Shown piece after piece: positions 40,982 to 51,467 of a DNA stretch of 64,000 nucleotides. A program made the position numbers and the translations under genes. The DNA comes from Blattabacterium cuenoti (lineage in GTDB: Bacteria; Bacteroidota; Bacteroidia; Flavobacteriales; Blattabacteriaceae). Every line of letters begins with the position of its first letter. Within the stretch, counting starts at the first letter, position 1. Under the pieces are notes generated by a model, which was not told the origin of the DNA, did no database searches, and was given only the letters and a program-made list of their open reading frames with translations. The stretch is taken from the NCBI RefSeq assembly GCF_014252435.1, contig NZ_CP059220.1, forward strand, positions 496,001 to 560,000, read 5' to 3'.

Positions 40982-41580
40982 TACTTTTTTAGTAAAATAT
41001 TTTTCTTTTCAAAAATCTCTATTTCTTTTTTCATGGTAATTAAAAAATCAATATCATCATATCCATTTAAAAAACAACTTTTTCTATATGGATGTATATA
41101 AAATTTTTCAAAATTATTTTTTTTCATAATTAATACTTTTTGATGAATTAAATCTACTTGTATTTCCGTTCTAGGATTATTTGTTATGATTTTAAACAAT
41201 GTTTGAACAAAACCTTCAGATAATTCTACAACTAATAACCCATTGTTTAATGCATTATCTTTAAAAATATCAGAAAAAGAATTAGCTATGACAACTCGGA
41301 ATCCATAATCAAATATAGCCCAAACAGCGTGTTCTCTACTAGAACCACATCCAAAATTTTTTCCCGATAAAAGTATTTTACCAAAAAATTCATCACTATT
41401 TAATATAAAATCTTGATTTAAAGAACCATCTTTTTTATAACGCCAATCTGAAAATAAATTTTTTCCTAATTTTTTTTTATTTGATTCTTTTAGAAATCGA
41501 GATGGTATAATCTGATCTGTATCAATATTTTCTATTGGAATTGGTACAACTCTACTGATCATATTTTTAAATTTCTTCAT
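40981..41580 (-). CDS. leuD: 3-isopropylmalate dehydratase small subunit
   Basis: Small subunit of the isomerase that converts 2- to 3-isopropylmalate. 199 residues. PIENIDTDQIIPSRFL, KNFGCGSSREHAVWAI and NALNNGLLVVEL are diagnostic. Its start overlaps leuC by 14 bp and its stop leuB by one base, so translation is probably coupled. Confidence 0.96.
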   Translation of the reverse strand: MKKFKNMISRVVPIPIENIDTDQIIPSRFLKESNKKKLGKNLFSDWRYKKDGSLNQDFILNSDEFFGKILLSGKNFGCGSSREHAVWAIFDYGFRVVIANSFSDIFKDNALNNGLLVVELSEGFVQTLFKIITNNPRTEIQVDLIHQKVLIMKKNNFEKFYIHPYRKSCFLNGYDDIDFLITMKKEIEIFEKKNILLKK

Positions 41581-42958
41581 GAATATATTTATTTATATCT
41601 ACAATTTTACCTTCAATAGCTATAACAGCTGCTGTTAAAGGACTGGATAGTAAAGTTCTCGAACCAGGTCCTTGTCTTCCTTCAAAATTTCTATTCGATG
41701 TAGATACACAATATTTCCCTGAAGGAATTTTATCGGAGTTCATACCTAAACAAGCAGAACATCCTGGTTCACGAAAATCTAAACCAGAATTATTAAAAAT
41801 AACATCTAATCCTTCTTTTTTTGCTTGTCTCAGTACTTTATTCGACCCTGGGACTATCAAAACATGTATATGACGAGATTTTTTTTTTCCTTTAACAATA
41901 GATGCTACTAATCTCAAATCTTCTATTCGAGAATTCGTACAACTTCCTATAAATATATAATCTATTGTTTTTCCTATTAAAGATTCTCCTGGAGAAAACC
42001 CCATATATTTTAAAGAATTCATTTTTTTATCGTCAAGAAATGATTGATTCGGAATTGTACCATTTATTTTCATAGCCATTCCAGGATCCGTTCCATAAGT
42101 AATCATCGGATCAATATCATCAGCCATGAATGAATATTCTCGATCAAACACATATTCCATATCCGTTTTTAATGATTTCCAATATTTCATCATTTTATAG
42201 TCTATTTTTTCATTACTATGTTCAACAACATAGTCAAAAGTTTTTTGATCTGGAGCAATTAAACCTCCTTTAGCTCCCATTTCTATACTCATATTACAAA
42301 CAGTCATCCTCTCTTCCATACTCATTTTTTGAAATGTAGATCCACTATATTCTACAAAATAACCAATTCCAGAGTCCACTCCTAGTTTGGAAATAATATA
42401 TAAAATTACATCTTTTGATGTAACTCCCTTTTTCAAATTTCCATTCAAATGAATCCTCATTTGTTTTGGTTTGGATAATAAAAGGCATTGACTAGCCATA
42501 ACCATAGCAACTTGAGTTGTACCAATTCCAAAAGCGATACAACCAAATGCTCCATGAGTAGAAGTATGACTATCACCACAAACAATAGTCATACCTGGTT
42601 TAGTATGACCTAACTCTGGTCCAATAATATGGACTATTCCATTATTTTTATGTCCCAATCCATATAAAGAAGAAATTCCAAATTTTTTACAATTTTTTGT
42701 TAATAAATTGATTTGTATCCTTGATAAAGAATCGAGATCAGGACTCGATTGATGAATTGTAGGAACATTATGATCTGCAGTAGCTACTATTTGTTTTGGT
42801 CTAAAAACGGAAATATTTCTTTTTTCTATTTCTAAAAAAGCTTGTGGACTTGTCACTTCATGGATATAATGTCGATCAATATAAATAACATCTATTCCAT
42901 TATCTAATTTTCTTACTAAATGATAATTCCAAATTTTATCGAATAATGACTGTATCAT
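41567..42958 (-). CDS. leuC: 3-isopropylmalate dehydratase large subunit
   Basis: Aconitase-type large subunit with a 4Fe-4S cluster. 463 residues. The cluster cysteines lie in IGSCTNSRIED and EPGCSACLGMN, and CGDSHTSTHGAFG, DHNVPT and GKYCVSTSNRNFEGRQGPGS are family blocks. Between leuA and leuD, 12 bp after leuA. Confidence 0.96.
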   Translation of the reverse strand: MIQSLFDKIWNYHLVRKLDNGIDVIYIDRHYIHEVTSPQAFLEIEKRNISVFRPKQIVATADHNVPTIHQSSPDLDSLSRIQINLLTKNCKKFGISSLYGLGHKNNGIVHIIGPELGHTKPGMTIVCGDSHTSTHGAFGCIAFGIGTTQVAMVMASQCLLLSKPKQMRIHLNGNLKKGVTSKDVILYIISKLGVDSGIGYFVEYSGSTFQKMSMEERMTVCNMSIEMGAKGGLIAPDQKTFDYVVEHSNEKIDYKMMKYWKSLKTDMEYVFDREYSFMADDIDPMITYGTDPGMAMKINGTIPNQSFLDDKKMNSLKYMGFSPGESLIGKTIDYIFIGSCTNSRIEDLRLVASIVKGKKKSRHIHVLIVPGSNKVLRQAKKEGLDVIFNNSGLDFREPGCSACLGMNSDKIPSGKYCVSTSNRNFEGRQGPGSRTLLSSPLTAAVIAIEGKIVDINKYIHEEI

Positions 42959-42970
42959 TTTTTACAATAT

Positions 42971-44176
42971 TTAACATTTTATTTCAATTGAATTTCTATA
43001 TCTTTTTTGATCATTATCATTGTTGATATTCGAATTCTTCAAAATGATTTTTAATTCTTCATCCGTTATTTCTTTTTTTTTGTCTGCATATTCTAAAAAA
43101 ATCGGATAAATTCTATCTATAGAATTTCGATTTAAAAAAAAACCTAATTTTTCATAACGATAATTTAATGCGGCTCTTCCACTCCGAGCTGTAAGAATAA
43201 TGGAAGATTGATGAACTCCTACATCTTTTGGATTAATACTCTCATATGTTTCTTTTCTCTTAATTATACCATCTTGGTGTATTCCTGATGAATGAGAAAA
43301 AGCATTAAATCCAACTATAGCTTTATTTGCAGGAACTGTTATTTCTGTAAGTTTAGAAATAAAATTGCTGATAAATGTAATTTTTTTTGTATTTATATTA
43401 GTAAATAAATTCAAATGTTTATTTTGTTTGATAATCATAACAATTTCTTCTAAAGAAGTATTTCCAGCTCTTTCTCCAATACCGTTTACTGTACATTCAA
43501 CTTGCCTTGCTCCATTTATTATTCCATATAATGAATTAGCAGTGGCTAATCCTAAATCATTATGACAATGAGTTGATAATATTACTTTATGAATACCTTG
43601 AACATTTTCTTTTAAGAAACGAATTTTTTTTCCATATTCTTCTGGTAAACAAAATCCTGTCGTATCCGGTATATTGATTACTGTTGCTCCATATTGTATA
43701 ACTTTTTCACAAATTTTTAATAAAAAATTATTTTCTGTTCGTCCAGCATCTTCTGCATAAAATTCCACGTCTTCTACATACTTTTTGGCTAATTTTACTG
43801 CATTAATTGCTCTTTCCAAAATTTTATCTGGGGTACTATTAAACTTATATTTAATATGCCAATTAGATGTTCCAATTCCTGTATGAATTCTTGGTAGTTT
43901 CGCTTTTTTTAACGATTCTCCTGCTATTTCTATATCTGTTTTTACAGCTCTAGATAACGCACATACTATTGTATTGTTAATAGATTCAGATATTTTTTCA
44001 ACAGATTTGTAATCACCTGGACTTGATACAGGAAAACCTGCTTCAATGACATCGACTCCTAAGTATTCTAATTCTTTTGCTATTTCTACTTTTTTATTAG
44101 TATTTAAACTACATCCTGGAGATTGTTCACCGTCCCGTAATGATGTATCAAAAATTTGAATTTTTTCTTTTTTCAT
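42971..44176 (-). CDS. leuA: 2-isopropylmalate synthase (short form, no regulatory domain)
   Basis: Committing step of leucine synthesis: acetyl-CoA plus 2-oxoisovalerate. 401 residues. [50 protein letters not shown] and [14 protein letters not shown] are the catalytic blocks; [19 protein letters not shown] closes the core. The protein ends about 120 residues before the classical form (about 515), so the C-terminal leucine-binding feedback domain is missing. That is usual in flavobacteria and suits a symbiont that overproduces leucine for its host (inference). A good promoter-like pair lies upstream. Confidence 0.94.
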   Translation of the reverse strand: MKKEKIQIFDTSLRDGEQSPGCSLNTNKKVEIAKELEYLGVDVIEAGFPVSSPGDYKSVEKISESINNTIVCALSRAVKTDIEIAGESLKKAKLPRIHTGIGTSNWHIKYKFNSTPDKILERAINAVKLAKKYVEDVEFYAEDAGRTENNFLLKICEKVIQYGATVINIPDTTGFCLPEEYGKKIRFLKENVQGIHKVILSTHCHNDLGLATANSLYGIINGARQVECTVNGIGERAGNTSLEEIVMIIKQNKHLNLFTNINTKKITFISNFISKLTEITVPANKAIVGFNAFSHSSGIHQDGIIKRKETYESINPKDVGVHQSSIILTARSGRAALNYRYEKLGFFLNRNSIDRIYPIFLEYADKKKEITDEELKIILKNSNINNDNDQKRYRNSIEIKC

Positions 44177-44237
44177 ACTACATTAATATTTATGCTATCA
44201 AATTTCAAAACTATTTTTTCCAAAAAGAAAAGAGAAA

Positions 44238-44266
44238 TATATAGTTATAATATTTACAATTGTCAA
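44238..44266 (-). promoter_or_regulatory. Promoter-like sequence upstream of leuA
   Basis: On the minus strand TTGACA (44266-44261), then exactly 17 bp, then TATATA (44243-44238). Transcription would start near 44231, about 55 bp before the leuA ATG, so leuACDB could have a short leader. The pair is a near-perfect E. coli-type sigma-70 promoter, although Bacteroidota sigma factors usually prefer TTG / TAnnTTTG. In AT-rich DNA the -10 alone would mean little; the intact TTGACA with 17-bp spacing is what raises interest. Confidence 0.4.
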
Positions 44267-44337
44267 TGCCAAGTATTATTTTTGATTAAGTTCATTATCA
44301 ACATATAGTATAAAAATAAACTACAATATATAAATAC

Positions 44338-45891
44338 ATGAAAAATCAATCAGATTATTTATTTCTATTAATTCAAACTATGTCTAAATCTGAGAAAAGA
44401 AATTTCAAGCTTTATGCAAATAGTATTAAAAAACATAAAAATGTAAAATTTTTAGAATTATTCGAAATCATGATGAAAATAAACTTTTATGATGAAAAAA
44501 AAATATTAAAAAACACAACAATTACTAAAATACAATTATCTAATATTAAAAAATATTTATATCACAAAATTTTGAAAAGTCTGAAAATACAACATATTCA
44601 AAAAAATTATGATCTTCAAATACATGAATATTTAGATTTTTCTAAAATATTATATAACAAAGGTTTATATATTCATAGCTTAAAACTAATTAAAAAAGCA
44701 AAAAATATTGCTAAAAATTATGAATGCAACTCTATTCTATTCGAACTTTTAGAATTTGAAAAAATGATTGAATCTCAACATATAACTAGAAGTTTATGTA
44801 CAAAATCATCGGAATTATCGGTAGAATCCAAAGAATTACTAGAAATAATAAAATATAATAATGCTTTATCCAATTTATCATTAGAATTATATGGACTATA
44901 TTTAAAAGTAGGATATGTAAGAAATGAAAAAGATCGAATATTTATAGAAACATATTTTCGTACAAATTTCCCGAAATTTAATTTTAATAAACTTCGTTTT
45001 TATGAAAAATTATTCTTATATCAATCTCAAGTTTGGTATCATTATATACGACAAGATTTTATCATGTGTTATCGATATTCTTACAAATGGATCTGTTTAT
45101 TCCAAGATTATTCCAACGCAAAAAAAATAGCTCCTGTAAGCTATTTAAAAGGGTTTCATCATTTATTAGATTCTTTATTTTACCTGAATTATTACTCAAA
45201 ATTTTCTTATGTATTAGAAAAATTTGAAAAAGAAATCACAAATGGAGAAATAACGATCAATGAAAACACAAAAGTACTCATATTTATTTATACATATACT
45301 AATCGCATTAATAAACATTATATGAATGGAACTTTTTGTGATGGAGTAAAAAAAATCATTCCATCATTAATAGTGAATTTAAAAAAAATGTCAAAATATA
45401 TGGATACTCATTATATAATGATTTTATATTATAAAATGGCTTGTTTGTATTTTGGAAGTGGAAATTACCCCAAAACTATTCAATATCTATCAAATATTAT
45501 AGAAAATAAAAAAATACACATACAAAAAGATTTACAATGTTTTGCTAGACTTTTACATTTAATTGCTTCTTATGAAAGTGGTATGGATGAAAATATGGAT
45601 CAAAAAATTCGATCTACATATAAATTTTTTATTAAAGTAGATGATTTATACATGGTTCAAAAAGAAATGATTAACTTTTTTAAAAATCTAGGAAAAGTAT
45701 ATCCACATCAAACAAAAATTCAATTTAAAAAGTTGAAAGAAAAATTAGTAAAATACTACAACCATCCTTATGAAAAAAGGACTTTTTTATATTTAGATAT
45801 AATATCTTGGTTATCATCAAAAATAGAAAATAAATCGGTAGAATCAGTTATAAGAGAGAAATTTATAAAAAAAAATAAGAATCTACAATAG
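44338..45891 (+). CDS. Conserved protein of unknown function with alpha-helical repeat character
   Basis: I do not recognise a characterised family. 517 residues, rich in Leu, Lys, Tyr and Phe, soluble-looking, with no signal peptide or membrane helix. Pairs of helices of TPR style can be seen, for example HSLKLIKKAKNIAKNYECNS, YYKMACLYFGSGNYPKTIQY and FARLLHLIASYESG. The N-terminus LLIQTMSKSEKRNFKLYANS and the C-terminal segment TFLYLDIISWLSSK look specific and conserved. Proteins of about this size and style occur in flavobacteria. It is divergent from leuA and convergent with the small membrane-protein gene. Intact open frame in an eroding genome implies selection. Confidence 0.7.
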   Translation: MKNQSDYLFLLIQTMSKSEKRNFKLYANSIKKHKNVKFLELFEIMMKINFYDEKKILKNTTITKIQLSNIKKYLYHKILKSLKIQHIQKNYDLQIHEYLDFSKILYNKGLYIHSLKLIKKAKNIAKNYECNSILFELLEFEKMIESQHITRSLCTKSSELSVESKELLEIIKYNNALSNLSLELYGLYLKVGYVRNEKDRIFIETYFRTNFPKFNFNKLRFYEKLFLYQSQVWYHYIRQDFIMCYRYSYKWICLFQDYSNAKKIAPVSYLKGFHHLLDSLFYLNYYSKFSYVLEKFEKEITNGEITINENTKVLIFIYTYTNRINKHYMNGTFCDGVKKIIPSLIVNLKKMSKYMDTHYIMILYYKMACLYFGSGNYPKTIQYLSNIIENKKIHIQKDLQCFARLLHLIASYESGMDENMDQKIRSTYKFFIKVDDLYMVQKEMINFFKNLGKVYPHQTKIQFKKLKEKLVKYYNHPYEKRTFLYLDIISWLSSKIENKSVESVIREKFIKKNKNLQ

Positions 45892-45896
45892 ATTCA

Positions 45897-46253
45897 TCAA
45901 AATTTATTGTTCCTATAAAAAGGAAGAAAAATAAATAAAGTAATAAAATATAACAACATAAAATGAATACAAAATGAAAGTAAATGATGATAAATAGAAA
46001 TTGTATAATAATATATATAAATTCCAAATATTAATCTTAATGAACTACATATTATATAAATGATTATAGATAATTTATATAAATTTTTTAAAAAAAAATG
46101 AATGAATAAGACAATACTATTGAAAAAAAATAAAAAAATATATGTTTTACATACTATAAACACCATATTTTGATTGAATAAATAACACAAAAACATATGA
46201 ATCAAAATCAAAAAACATGAATAAAAAGTCTGTAAAATTTTACTTTTGATCAT
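45897..46253 (-). CDS. Small integral membrane protein of unknown function
   Basis: 118 residues, with four hydrophobic segments (about 5-25, 29-52, 60-78, 85-110) and a basic end YRNNKF. It resembles the small DUF6168-type membrane proteins found near ATP synthase genes of flavobacteria, but no clear motif decides this. Composition is so hydrophobic and AT-driven that it could be a decayed protein. It overlaps the annotatable upstream region of tyrS only slightly and is convergent with the unknown 517-residue gene. Kept as a weak call. Confidence 0.42.
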   Translation of the reverse strand: MIKSKILQTFYSCFLILIHMFLCYLFNQNMVFIVCKTYIFLFFFNSIVLFIHFFLKNLYKLSIIIYIICSSLRLIFGIYIYYYTISIYHHLLSFCIHFMLLYFITLFIFLPFYRNNKF

Positions 46254-46284
46254 TATTAATATAATTTCTTTTATATTGAAAAAT

Positions 46285-47559
46285 ATGGAAAATTTGATGG
46301 AAGAACTATTATGGAGAGGATTGATCCAAAATCAAGTTCCTGGATTAAAAAATAAATTAAACCAATCGACTACAATATATAGCGGATTGGATCCAACTTC
46401 GGATTCACTTCATTTAGGAAACTTACTTCCTATTATTGTATTAATTCATTTGCAAAAAAAAGGACATAAGTCCATAATATTAATTGGAGGAGCTACAGGT
46501 TATATAGGAGATCCATCTGGAAAAAAGAATAAAAGAATCCTATTAGATAAGGAAGTTTTAAACAAAAATGCAATATCTATAGAAAAACAAATACACCATC
46601 TTTTAAATTTTTTTTCTGAAAAAATAGAAATAGTAAATAATAAAAATTGGATGAAAAATACCAATTTTGTTGAATTTATTCATTACGTAGGAATACATTT
46701 TTCTATAAATTATATGTTATCCAAAGAATCTGTGAAAAATAGAATTGAAAATAAAAAAAATGGAATTTCATTTATGGAATTTTCATATTCTCTGATACAA
46801 GGATTCGACTTCTTTTATTTAAATAAAACAAGAAAATGTGAAATCCAAATTGGAGGTTCTGATCAATGGGGTAATATTATTACTGGTATAGATCTTATCA
46901 AAAAAAAAACAGGAAAAAAAACATATGGCTTTACATTTCCTTTAATTACAAAATCTAATGGGATCAAATTTGGTAAGAGTGAAAAAGGAGAAAATATATG
47001 GATAAACAGTAACAAAACATCGCCATATAAATTTTACCAATTTTGGATTAATATATCTGACAATGAAATTGAAAAATATATAAAAATATACTCTTTTTTA
47101 AATCCAAAAACAATAGAAAATCTCATTCAAAACCATAGAAAAGAACCTAGTAAAAGAATATTACAAAAAAACTTAGCATATGAAATGACTCGATGGATTC
47201 ACGGGGAAACAAAATCAAAAAAAATAATAGAAATCACATCTATTTTATTTGAAAAAAATCATCGTATTATTCATATTTTAAATGAAAAGATTTTTGATAC
47301 TATATATGAAAATATACCACATGCATGTTTATCCAAAAAAGAATTTAATAAAGGTTATTTTTTAACAGATTTTTTGAAAAAAATCGGCTTTTTTTCATCC
47401 AAAAAAAAAGCCGATTTTGCTATAAAAAATCAATCTATATCCATAAATAAAAAAAATGTAAAAAAAAATTTTTTAATAAAAAAAGAAAATATCATAGGAA
47501 ATAAATATATTTTATTTCAATTTGGGAAAAAAAATTTTTTTATTGTAAAAATTTTTTAG
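46285..47559 (+). CDS. tyrS: Tyrosyl-tRNA synthetase
   Basis: Class I synthetase charging tRNA-Tyr. I start at ATG 46285 (MENLMEELLWRGLIQN), 424 residues; an in-frame ATG at 46246 adds residues outside the family. HIGH appears as DSLHLGNLLPI and the KMSKS loop as KFGKSEKG. Substrate motif YSLIQGFDFFYL and IQIGGSDQWGNII are present. A C-terminal S4 RNA-binding domain (about 360-420) is retained. A strong hairpin lies in its coding sequence at 47380-47418. Confidence 0.95.
   Translation: MENLMEELLWRGLIQNQVPGLKNKLNQSTTIYSGLDPTSDSLHLGNLLPIIVLIHLQKKGHKSIILIGGATGYIGDPSGKKNKRILLDKEVLNKNAISIEKQIHHLLNFFSEKIEIVNNKNWMKNTNFVEFIHYVGIHFSINYMLSKESVKNRIENKKNGISFMEFSYSLIQGFDFFYLNKTRKCEIQIGGSDQWGNIITGIDLIKKKTGKKTYGFTFPLITKSNGIKFGKSEKGENIWINSNKTSPYKFYQFWINISDNEIEKYIKIYSFLNPKTIENLIQNHRKEPSKRILQKNLAYEMTRWIHGETKSKKIIEITSILFEKNHRIIHILNEKIFDTIYENIPHACLSKKEFNKGYFLTDFLKKIGFFSSKKKADFAIKNQSISINKKNVKKNFLIKKENIIGNKYILFQFGKKNFFIVKIF
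47380..47418. repeat. 16-bp inverted repeat inside tyrS (S4 domain)
   Basis: Arms 47380-47395 and 47403-47418 are perfect reverse complements (core TCGGC / GCCGA flanked by A and T runs), separated by seven bases. The GC core makes this a stable stem in mRNA. It encodes the conserved S4-domain part around KIGFFSSKKKADFAI, so it may be by-product of coding constraints and the homopolymers. It ends in a T run on the left arm, so in the reverse sense it resembles a terminator stem. Confidence 0.7.
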
Positions 47560-47607
47560 ATCAATATTAAAACTTTTGATGTTTTTCCCAAATATTTTAA
47601 TTCAAAT

Positions 47608-50223
47608 TCACTCATTTTTATCAATTGAAATTTGTCTAAATATAATTCCTTGTTCTTTAAAGAAATCTATTAAAATTTTATATTTTTTTTGTATATTTTC
47701 TTTCAGAATTTCTTTAGATAAACTATTTAAAATATCACTTTGAATGACTCTTTTTAATGGTCTTGCACCAAAATGATGGTCATATCCTTTTTCTGATAAA
47801 TAGTCAATAACTTCATAAGTAAAATCAATACGGATATTTTTTTTGAATAAAATATTTTTTAATTTTTCCATTTGTATTTTTACAATACTTTTAATTTCTT
47901 TTCTAGAAAGAGGGTTAAATAATATGATTTCATCAATACGATTGATAAATTCAGGTTTCACTATATTTTTTAATAAATCTATTAAAGCTTTTTTAGTCGT
48001 TTCAATTCTATTATATGATATATCCTGATATAAATTATCCTGTATTACATCAGATCCTATATTAGAAGTCATAATAATAATAGTATTTGTAAAATTGACG
48101 GTTCTTCCTTTATTATCAGTTAATCTTCCATCATCTAAAACTTGCAATAGTATGTTAAATATATCTGGATGAGCTTTTTCAATCTCATCTAATAAAATAA
48201 CACTATAAGGCCTTCTCCTGATGGATTCGGTTAGTTGCCCACTTTCTTCATATCCTACATATCCTGGAGGTGCTCCTATTAATCGACTGATTGAATGACG
48301 TTCTTGATATTCACTCATATCAATACGAATCATATTATTTTCATCATCAAATAAATATTCTGCTAAAGTTTTAGCCAATTCTGTTTTTCCTACGCCTGTA
48401 CTTCCCATAAAAAGAAAAGATCCTATAGGTTTTTTTTCATCTTGTAATCCAGCTCTAGAACGTCTTATTGCATTTGATATAGATGCTATAGCATCATCTT
48501 GTCCTATAACTCTTTTATGTAATTCTTTTTCCAAGAATAATAATTTATTTTTTTCACTTTGTAACATTTTAGTAATTGGAATACCAGTCCATTTGGACAC
48601 TATTTGAGCTATATCTTCTCTAGATACTTCTTCCTGAATCATTTTTTTTCCTTCAAATTCTTTTTTTTTTAATTCTGTTTCAAATAGCTTAATTTTATTT
48701 TCTTCTTCTTTAATTTTTCCATATCTCAATTCAGCTACTTTTCCATAATCACCAATTCTTTCTGCTTGTTCTGATTCAAATTTAAAGTTCTCTATCTTAT
48801 CTTTTGATTTTTGTATTCCCTCTACTAAATCTTTTTCATTTTGCCATTGATATTCTAACTGTATTTTTTCCTCATTTAATTTGTATAATTCATTTTTAAG
48901 AGGTTCTAATTGTTTTTCATCATTCTCTCTTTTTAAAGCTTCTATTTGAATTTCCATATGCATGATTTTTCTTTGCAAAACATCTAAACTTTCTGGTTTA
49001 GAATTAATTTCCATTCTCAATTTGGAAGCAGCTTCGTCTATAAGATCAATAGCTTTATCTGGTAGATATCGTTCATGAATATATCTTTTTGATAATTCCA
49101 CTGCAGCAATAATGGATTCATCTTTAATCATCACTTTATGATGACTTTCATATTTATCTTTAATCCCTCGTAATATAGATATTGCATTGGTGATATTGGG
49201 TTCATCAACATATACTTGTTGAAATCTTCTTTCTAAAGCTTTATCTATTTTAAAATATTTTTGATATTCATTTAATGTAGTAGCTCCTATAGCTCTCAAC
49301 TCTCCTCTAGCTAAAGCGGGCTTTAAAATATTTGCAGCATCCATAGATCCTTCTCCTCCTCCTACTCCAACTAAAGTATGAATTTCATCAATAAATAATA
49401 TAACTTCTCCATTTGATAATGAAACTTCTTTTACAACCGATTTCAAACGTTCTTCAAATTCTCCTTTATATTTAGCTCCTGCAATCAAAGAAGACATATC
49501 TAAAGAAAATACTTTCTTTTTTTTTAAATTATCTGGAATATCTCCACTAATAATACGATGAGCTAATCCTTCTGCTATAGCTGTTTTACCAACTCCTGGT
49601 TCTCCAATCAAAATTGGATTATTTTTTGTCCTTCTTGATAAAATTTGTAATACTCTGCGTATTTCATCGTCTCTTCCAATAACAGGATCTAATTTTCCTT
49701 TATACGCCCATTCATTTAGATTTTTTGCATATTTTTTTAAAGAATTATAGGTATTATCCATGGTAGAGGATAGGACCTTTCCATTTTTTTTTCTTATGTT
49801 TTCAATAATATCTTTTATTTTATTTTCCGTAATTCCTTCATTTTGTAAAAGTGTGGAAGTTTCATCTAAAGTCATGAAAATTCCATAGAAAATATGTTCT
49901 ACGGATATAAACTCATCTTTTAATAAATGAGCATAATTTTCTGCTATATTTAACATTTTTGTAAAATTCTTTCCAAAATGTTGATGAAATAAACCACTTG
50001 TTATTTTTGGATAAGCATATATAATTCGATCTAATCCGATTATTATGGATTGGTGATTTACTTGCAATCTTCTTAAAATAAAAGGAATGATATTCTTATC
50101 GTTATCTAATATAGATTTTAATATATGTGCATTTTCAATGGATTGTTGATTTTTACTTAATGCAATATTTTGTGCATTTTGTATGACTTCTTGAGATTTT
50201 ATAGTTAACTTATTGGAATTCAT
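47608..50223 (-). CDS. clpB: ATP-dependent chaperone ClpB
   Basis: Disaggregase working with DnaK. I start at ATG 50223 ([20 protein letters not shown]), 871 residues; an upstream in-frame ATG at 50244 adds seven residues. N-terminal Clp repeat domain, first AAA with Walker [16 protein letters not shown] and Walker [14 protein letters not shown], a coiled-coil middle domain (about 400-530, rich in Glu and Lys), second AAA with [15 protein letters not shown] and [14 protein letters not shown]. Arg finger region [10 protein letters not shown] at the end. Complete. Confidence 0.96.
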   Translation of the reverse strand: MNSNKLTIKSQEVIQNAQNIALSKNQQSIENAHILKSILDNDKNIIPFILRRLQVNHQSIIIGLDRIIYAYPKITSGLFHQHFGKNFTKMLNIAENYAHLLKDEFISVEHIFYGIFMTLDETSTLLQNEGITENKIKDIIENIRKKNGKVLSSTMDNTYNSLKKYAKNLNEWAYKGKLDPVIGRDDEIRRVLQILSRRTKNNPILIGEPGVGKTAIAEGLAHRIISGDIPDNLKKKKVFSLDMSSLIAGAKYKGEFEERLKSVVKEVSLSNGEVILFIDEIHTLVGVGGGEGSMDAANILKPALARGELRAIGATTLNEYQKYFKIDKALERRFQQVYVDEPNITNAISILRGIKDKYESHHKVMIKDESIIAAVELSKRYIHERYLPDKAIDLIDEAASKLRMEINSKPESLDVLQRKIMHMEIQIEALKRENDEKQLEPLKNELYKLNEEKIQLEYQWQNEKDLVEGIQKSKDKIENFKFESEQAERIGDYGKVAELRYGKIKEEENKIKLFETELKKKEFEGKKMIQEEVSREDIAQIVSKWTGIPITKMLQSEKNKLLFLEKELHKRVIGQDDAIASISNAIRRSRAGLQDEKKPIGSFLFMGSTGVGKTELAKTLAEYLFDDENNMIRIDMSEYQERHSISRLIGAPPGYVGYEESGQLTESIRRRPYSVILLDEIEKAHPDIFNILLQVLDDGRLTDNKGRTVNFTNTIIIMTSNIGSDVIQDNLYQDISYNRIETTKKALIDLLKNIVKPEFINRIDEIILFNPLSRKEIKSIVKIQMEKLKNILFKKNIRIDFTYEVIDYLSEKGYDHHFGARPLKRVIQSDILNSLSKEILKENIQKKYKILIDFFKEQGIIFRQISIDKNE

Positions 50224-50318
50224 ATAAAACTTTAATTCTATCAAATAGGTCTAATTTAAAAAAAATTATAAATATAATTCCCTAAAATTAATTATCTTAA
50301 AATACTTATTTTCGTGAT

Positions 50319-51422
50319 ATGAAAATAAATATAGAGGAAATTCAAGCTCTTTCAAAAAGAGTACATACAATTTATAATGATTGTAATATCAATGAAATAC
50401 ATACATATATTCGTGAAGAACAAGAAAAAACGTTCGATCCCAATTTCTGGAATGATCATAATGTTTTAAAAAGTTGGTCTCAAAATATGCATAAATTACA
50501 ATCATCTATCAATGAATTTAAAAAATTAAAAGAAGAATTAGAAGAATTGAAAATAATATATTCTCTTTCTAAAAAAGAAAACTTAGAAAAAGAATTAAAT
50601 GATCAATACTGGAAAACAAAAAAACTTGTTTCGAATATTGAATTTAAAAAATTATTCCTTGAAAAAGAAGATTCTTTTAATGCAGTACTTCAAATATCTG
50701 CTGGAGCAGGAGGTACAGAAAGTTGTGATTGGACTTCTATGTTAATGAGAATGTATTTGATGTGGGCTGAAAAAAAAAAATATTTAGTAAAACAAATTCA
50801 TCTTATTTGTGGAGAAATTGCTGGAATTAAATCAGTCACAATAGAAATAATTGGATATTATGCTTTTGGATATTTAAAAGGCGAAAATGGCATACACCGA
50901 TTAGTAAGAATTTCTCCTTTTGATAGCAATTCAAAACGTCATACATCTTTTTCTTCTGTATACGTCTATCCTATGATAGACAATGACATTAATGTCAACA
51001 TTCACAATTCAGATATTCAATGGGAAACTTTTCGTTCAAGTGGTGCAGGTGGACAAAATGTAAATAAAGTAGAAACAGGAGTGAGATTAAAACATAAACC
51101 AACAGGTATTGTTATAGAAAATACTGAAACTCGTTCTCAAGTACAAAATAGACAAAAAACCTTACAACTTTTAAAATCTAGACTATATAACCTAGAATTA
51201 ATTAAAAAAAATGAACAAAAAGAAAAAATACAGTCAACAAAAAAAAAAATAGAATGGGGTAATCAAATACGAAACTATATTATGCATCCTTATAAATTAA
51301 TAAAAGATTTAAGAACAAATTATGAAACATCTAATATTCAATATATTATGAATGGAAATGTAGATGTATTTCTAAAAAAGTATTTAATATTTCAAAATTT
51401 TCATCAAAATACATTGAAATAA
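50319..51422 (+). CDS. prfB: Peptide chain release factor 2 (no programmed frameshift)
   Basis: Recognises UGA and UAA stop codons and triggers peptide release. 367 residues. The anticodon-mimic is SPF ([16 protein letters not shown]), which is RF2-specific, and the catalytic motif is [17 protein letters not shown] (GGQ). The gene reads as a single frame from ATG 50319: no in-frame UGA near codon 25 and no autoregulatory +1 slip site, unlike E. coli. This is found in some bacteria and removes that feedback loop. Alone on its strand between clpB (divergent) and speA. Confidence 0.95.
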   Translation: MKINIEEIQALSKRVHTIYNDCNINEIHTYIREEQEKTFDPNFWNDHNVLKSWSQNMHKLQSSINEFKKLKEELEELKIIYSLSKKENLEKELNDQYWKTKKLVSNIEFKKLFLEKEDSFNAVLQISAGAGGTESCDWTSMLMRMYLMWAEKKKYLVKQIHLICGEIAGIKSVTIEIIGYYAFGYLKGENGIHRLVRISPFDSNSKRHTSFSSVYVYPMIDNDINVNIHNSDIQWETFRSSGAGGQNVNKVETGVRLKHKPTGIVIENTETRSQVQNRQKTLQLLKSRLYNLELIKKNEQKEKIQSTKKKIEWGNQIRNYIMHPYKLIKDLRTNYETSNIQYIMNGNVDVFLKKYLIFQNFHQNTLK

Positions 51423-51467
51423 ATACTATTTATTTTTTTTATAAAACATTTTCTATATTTCATTTCA

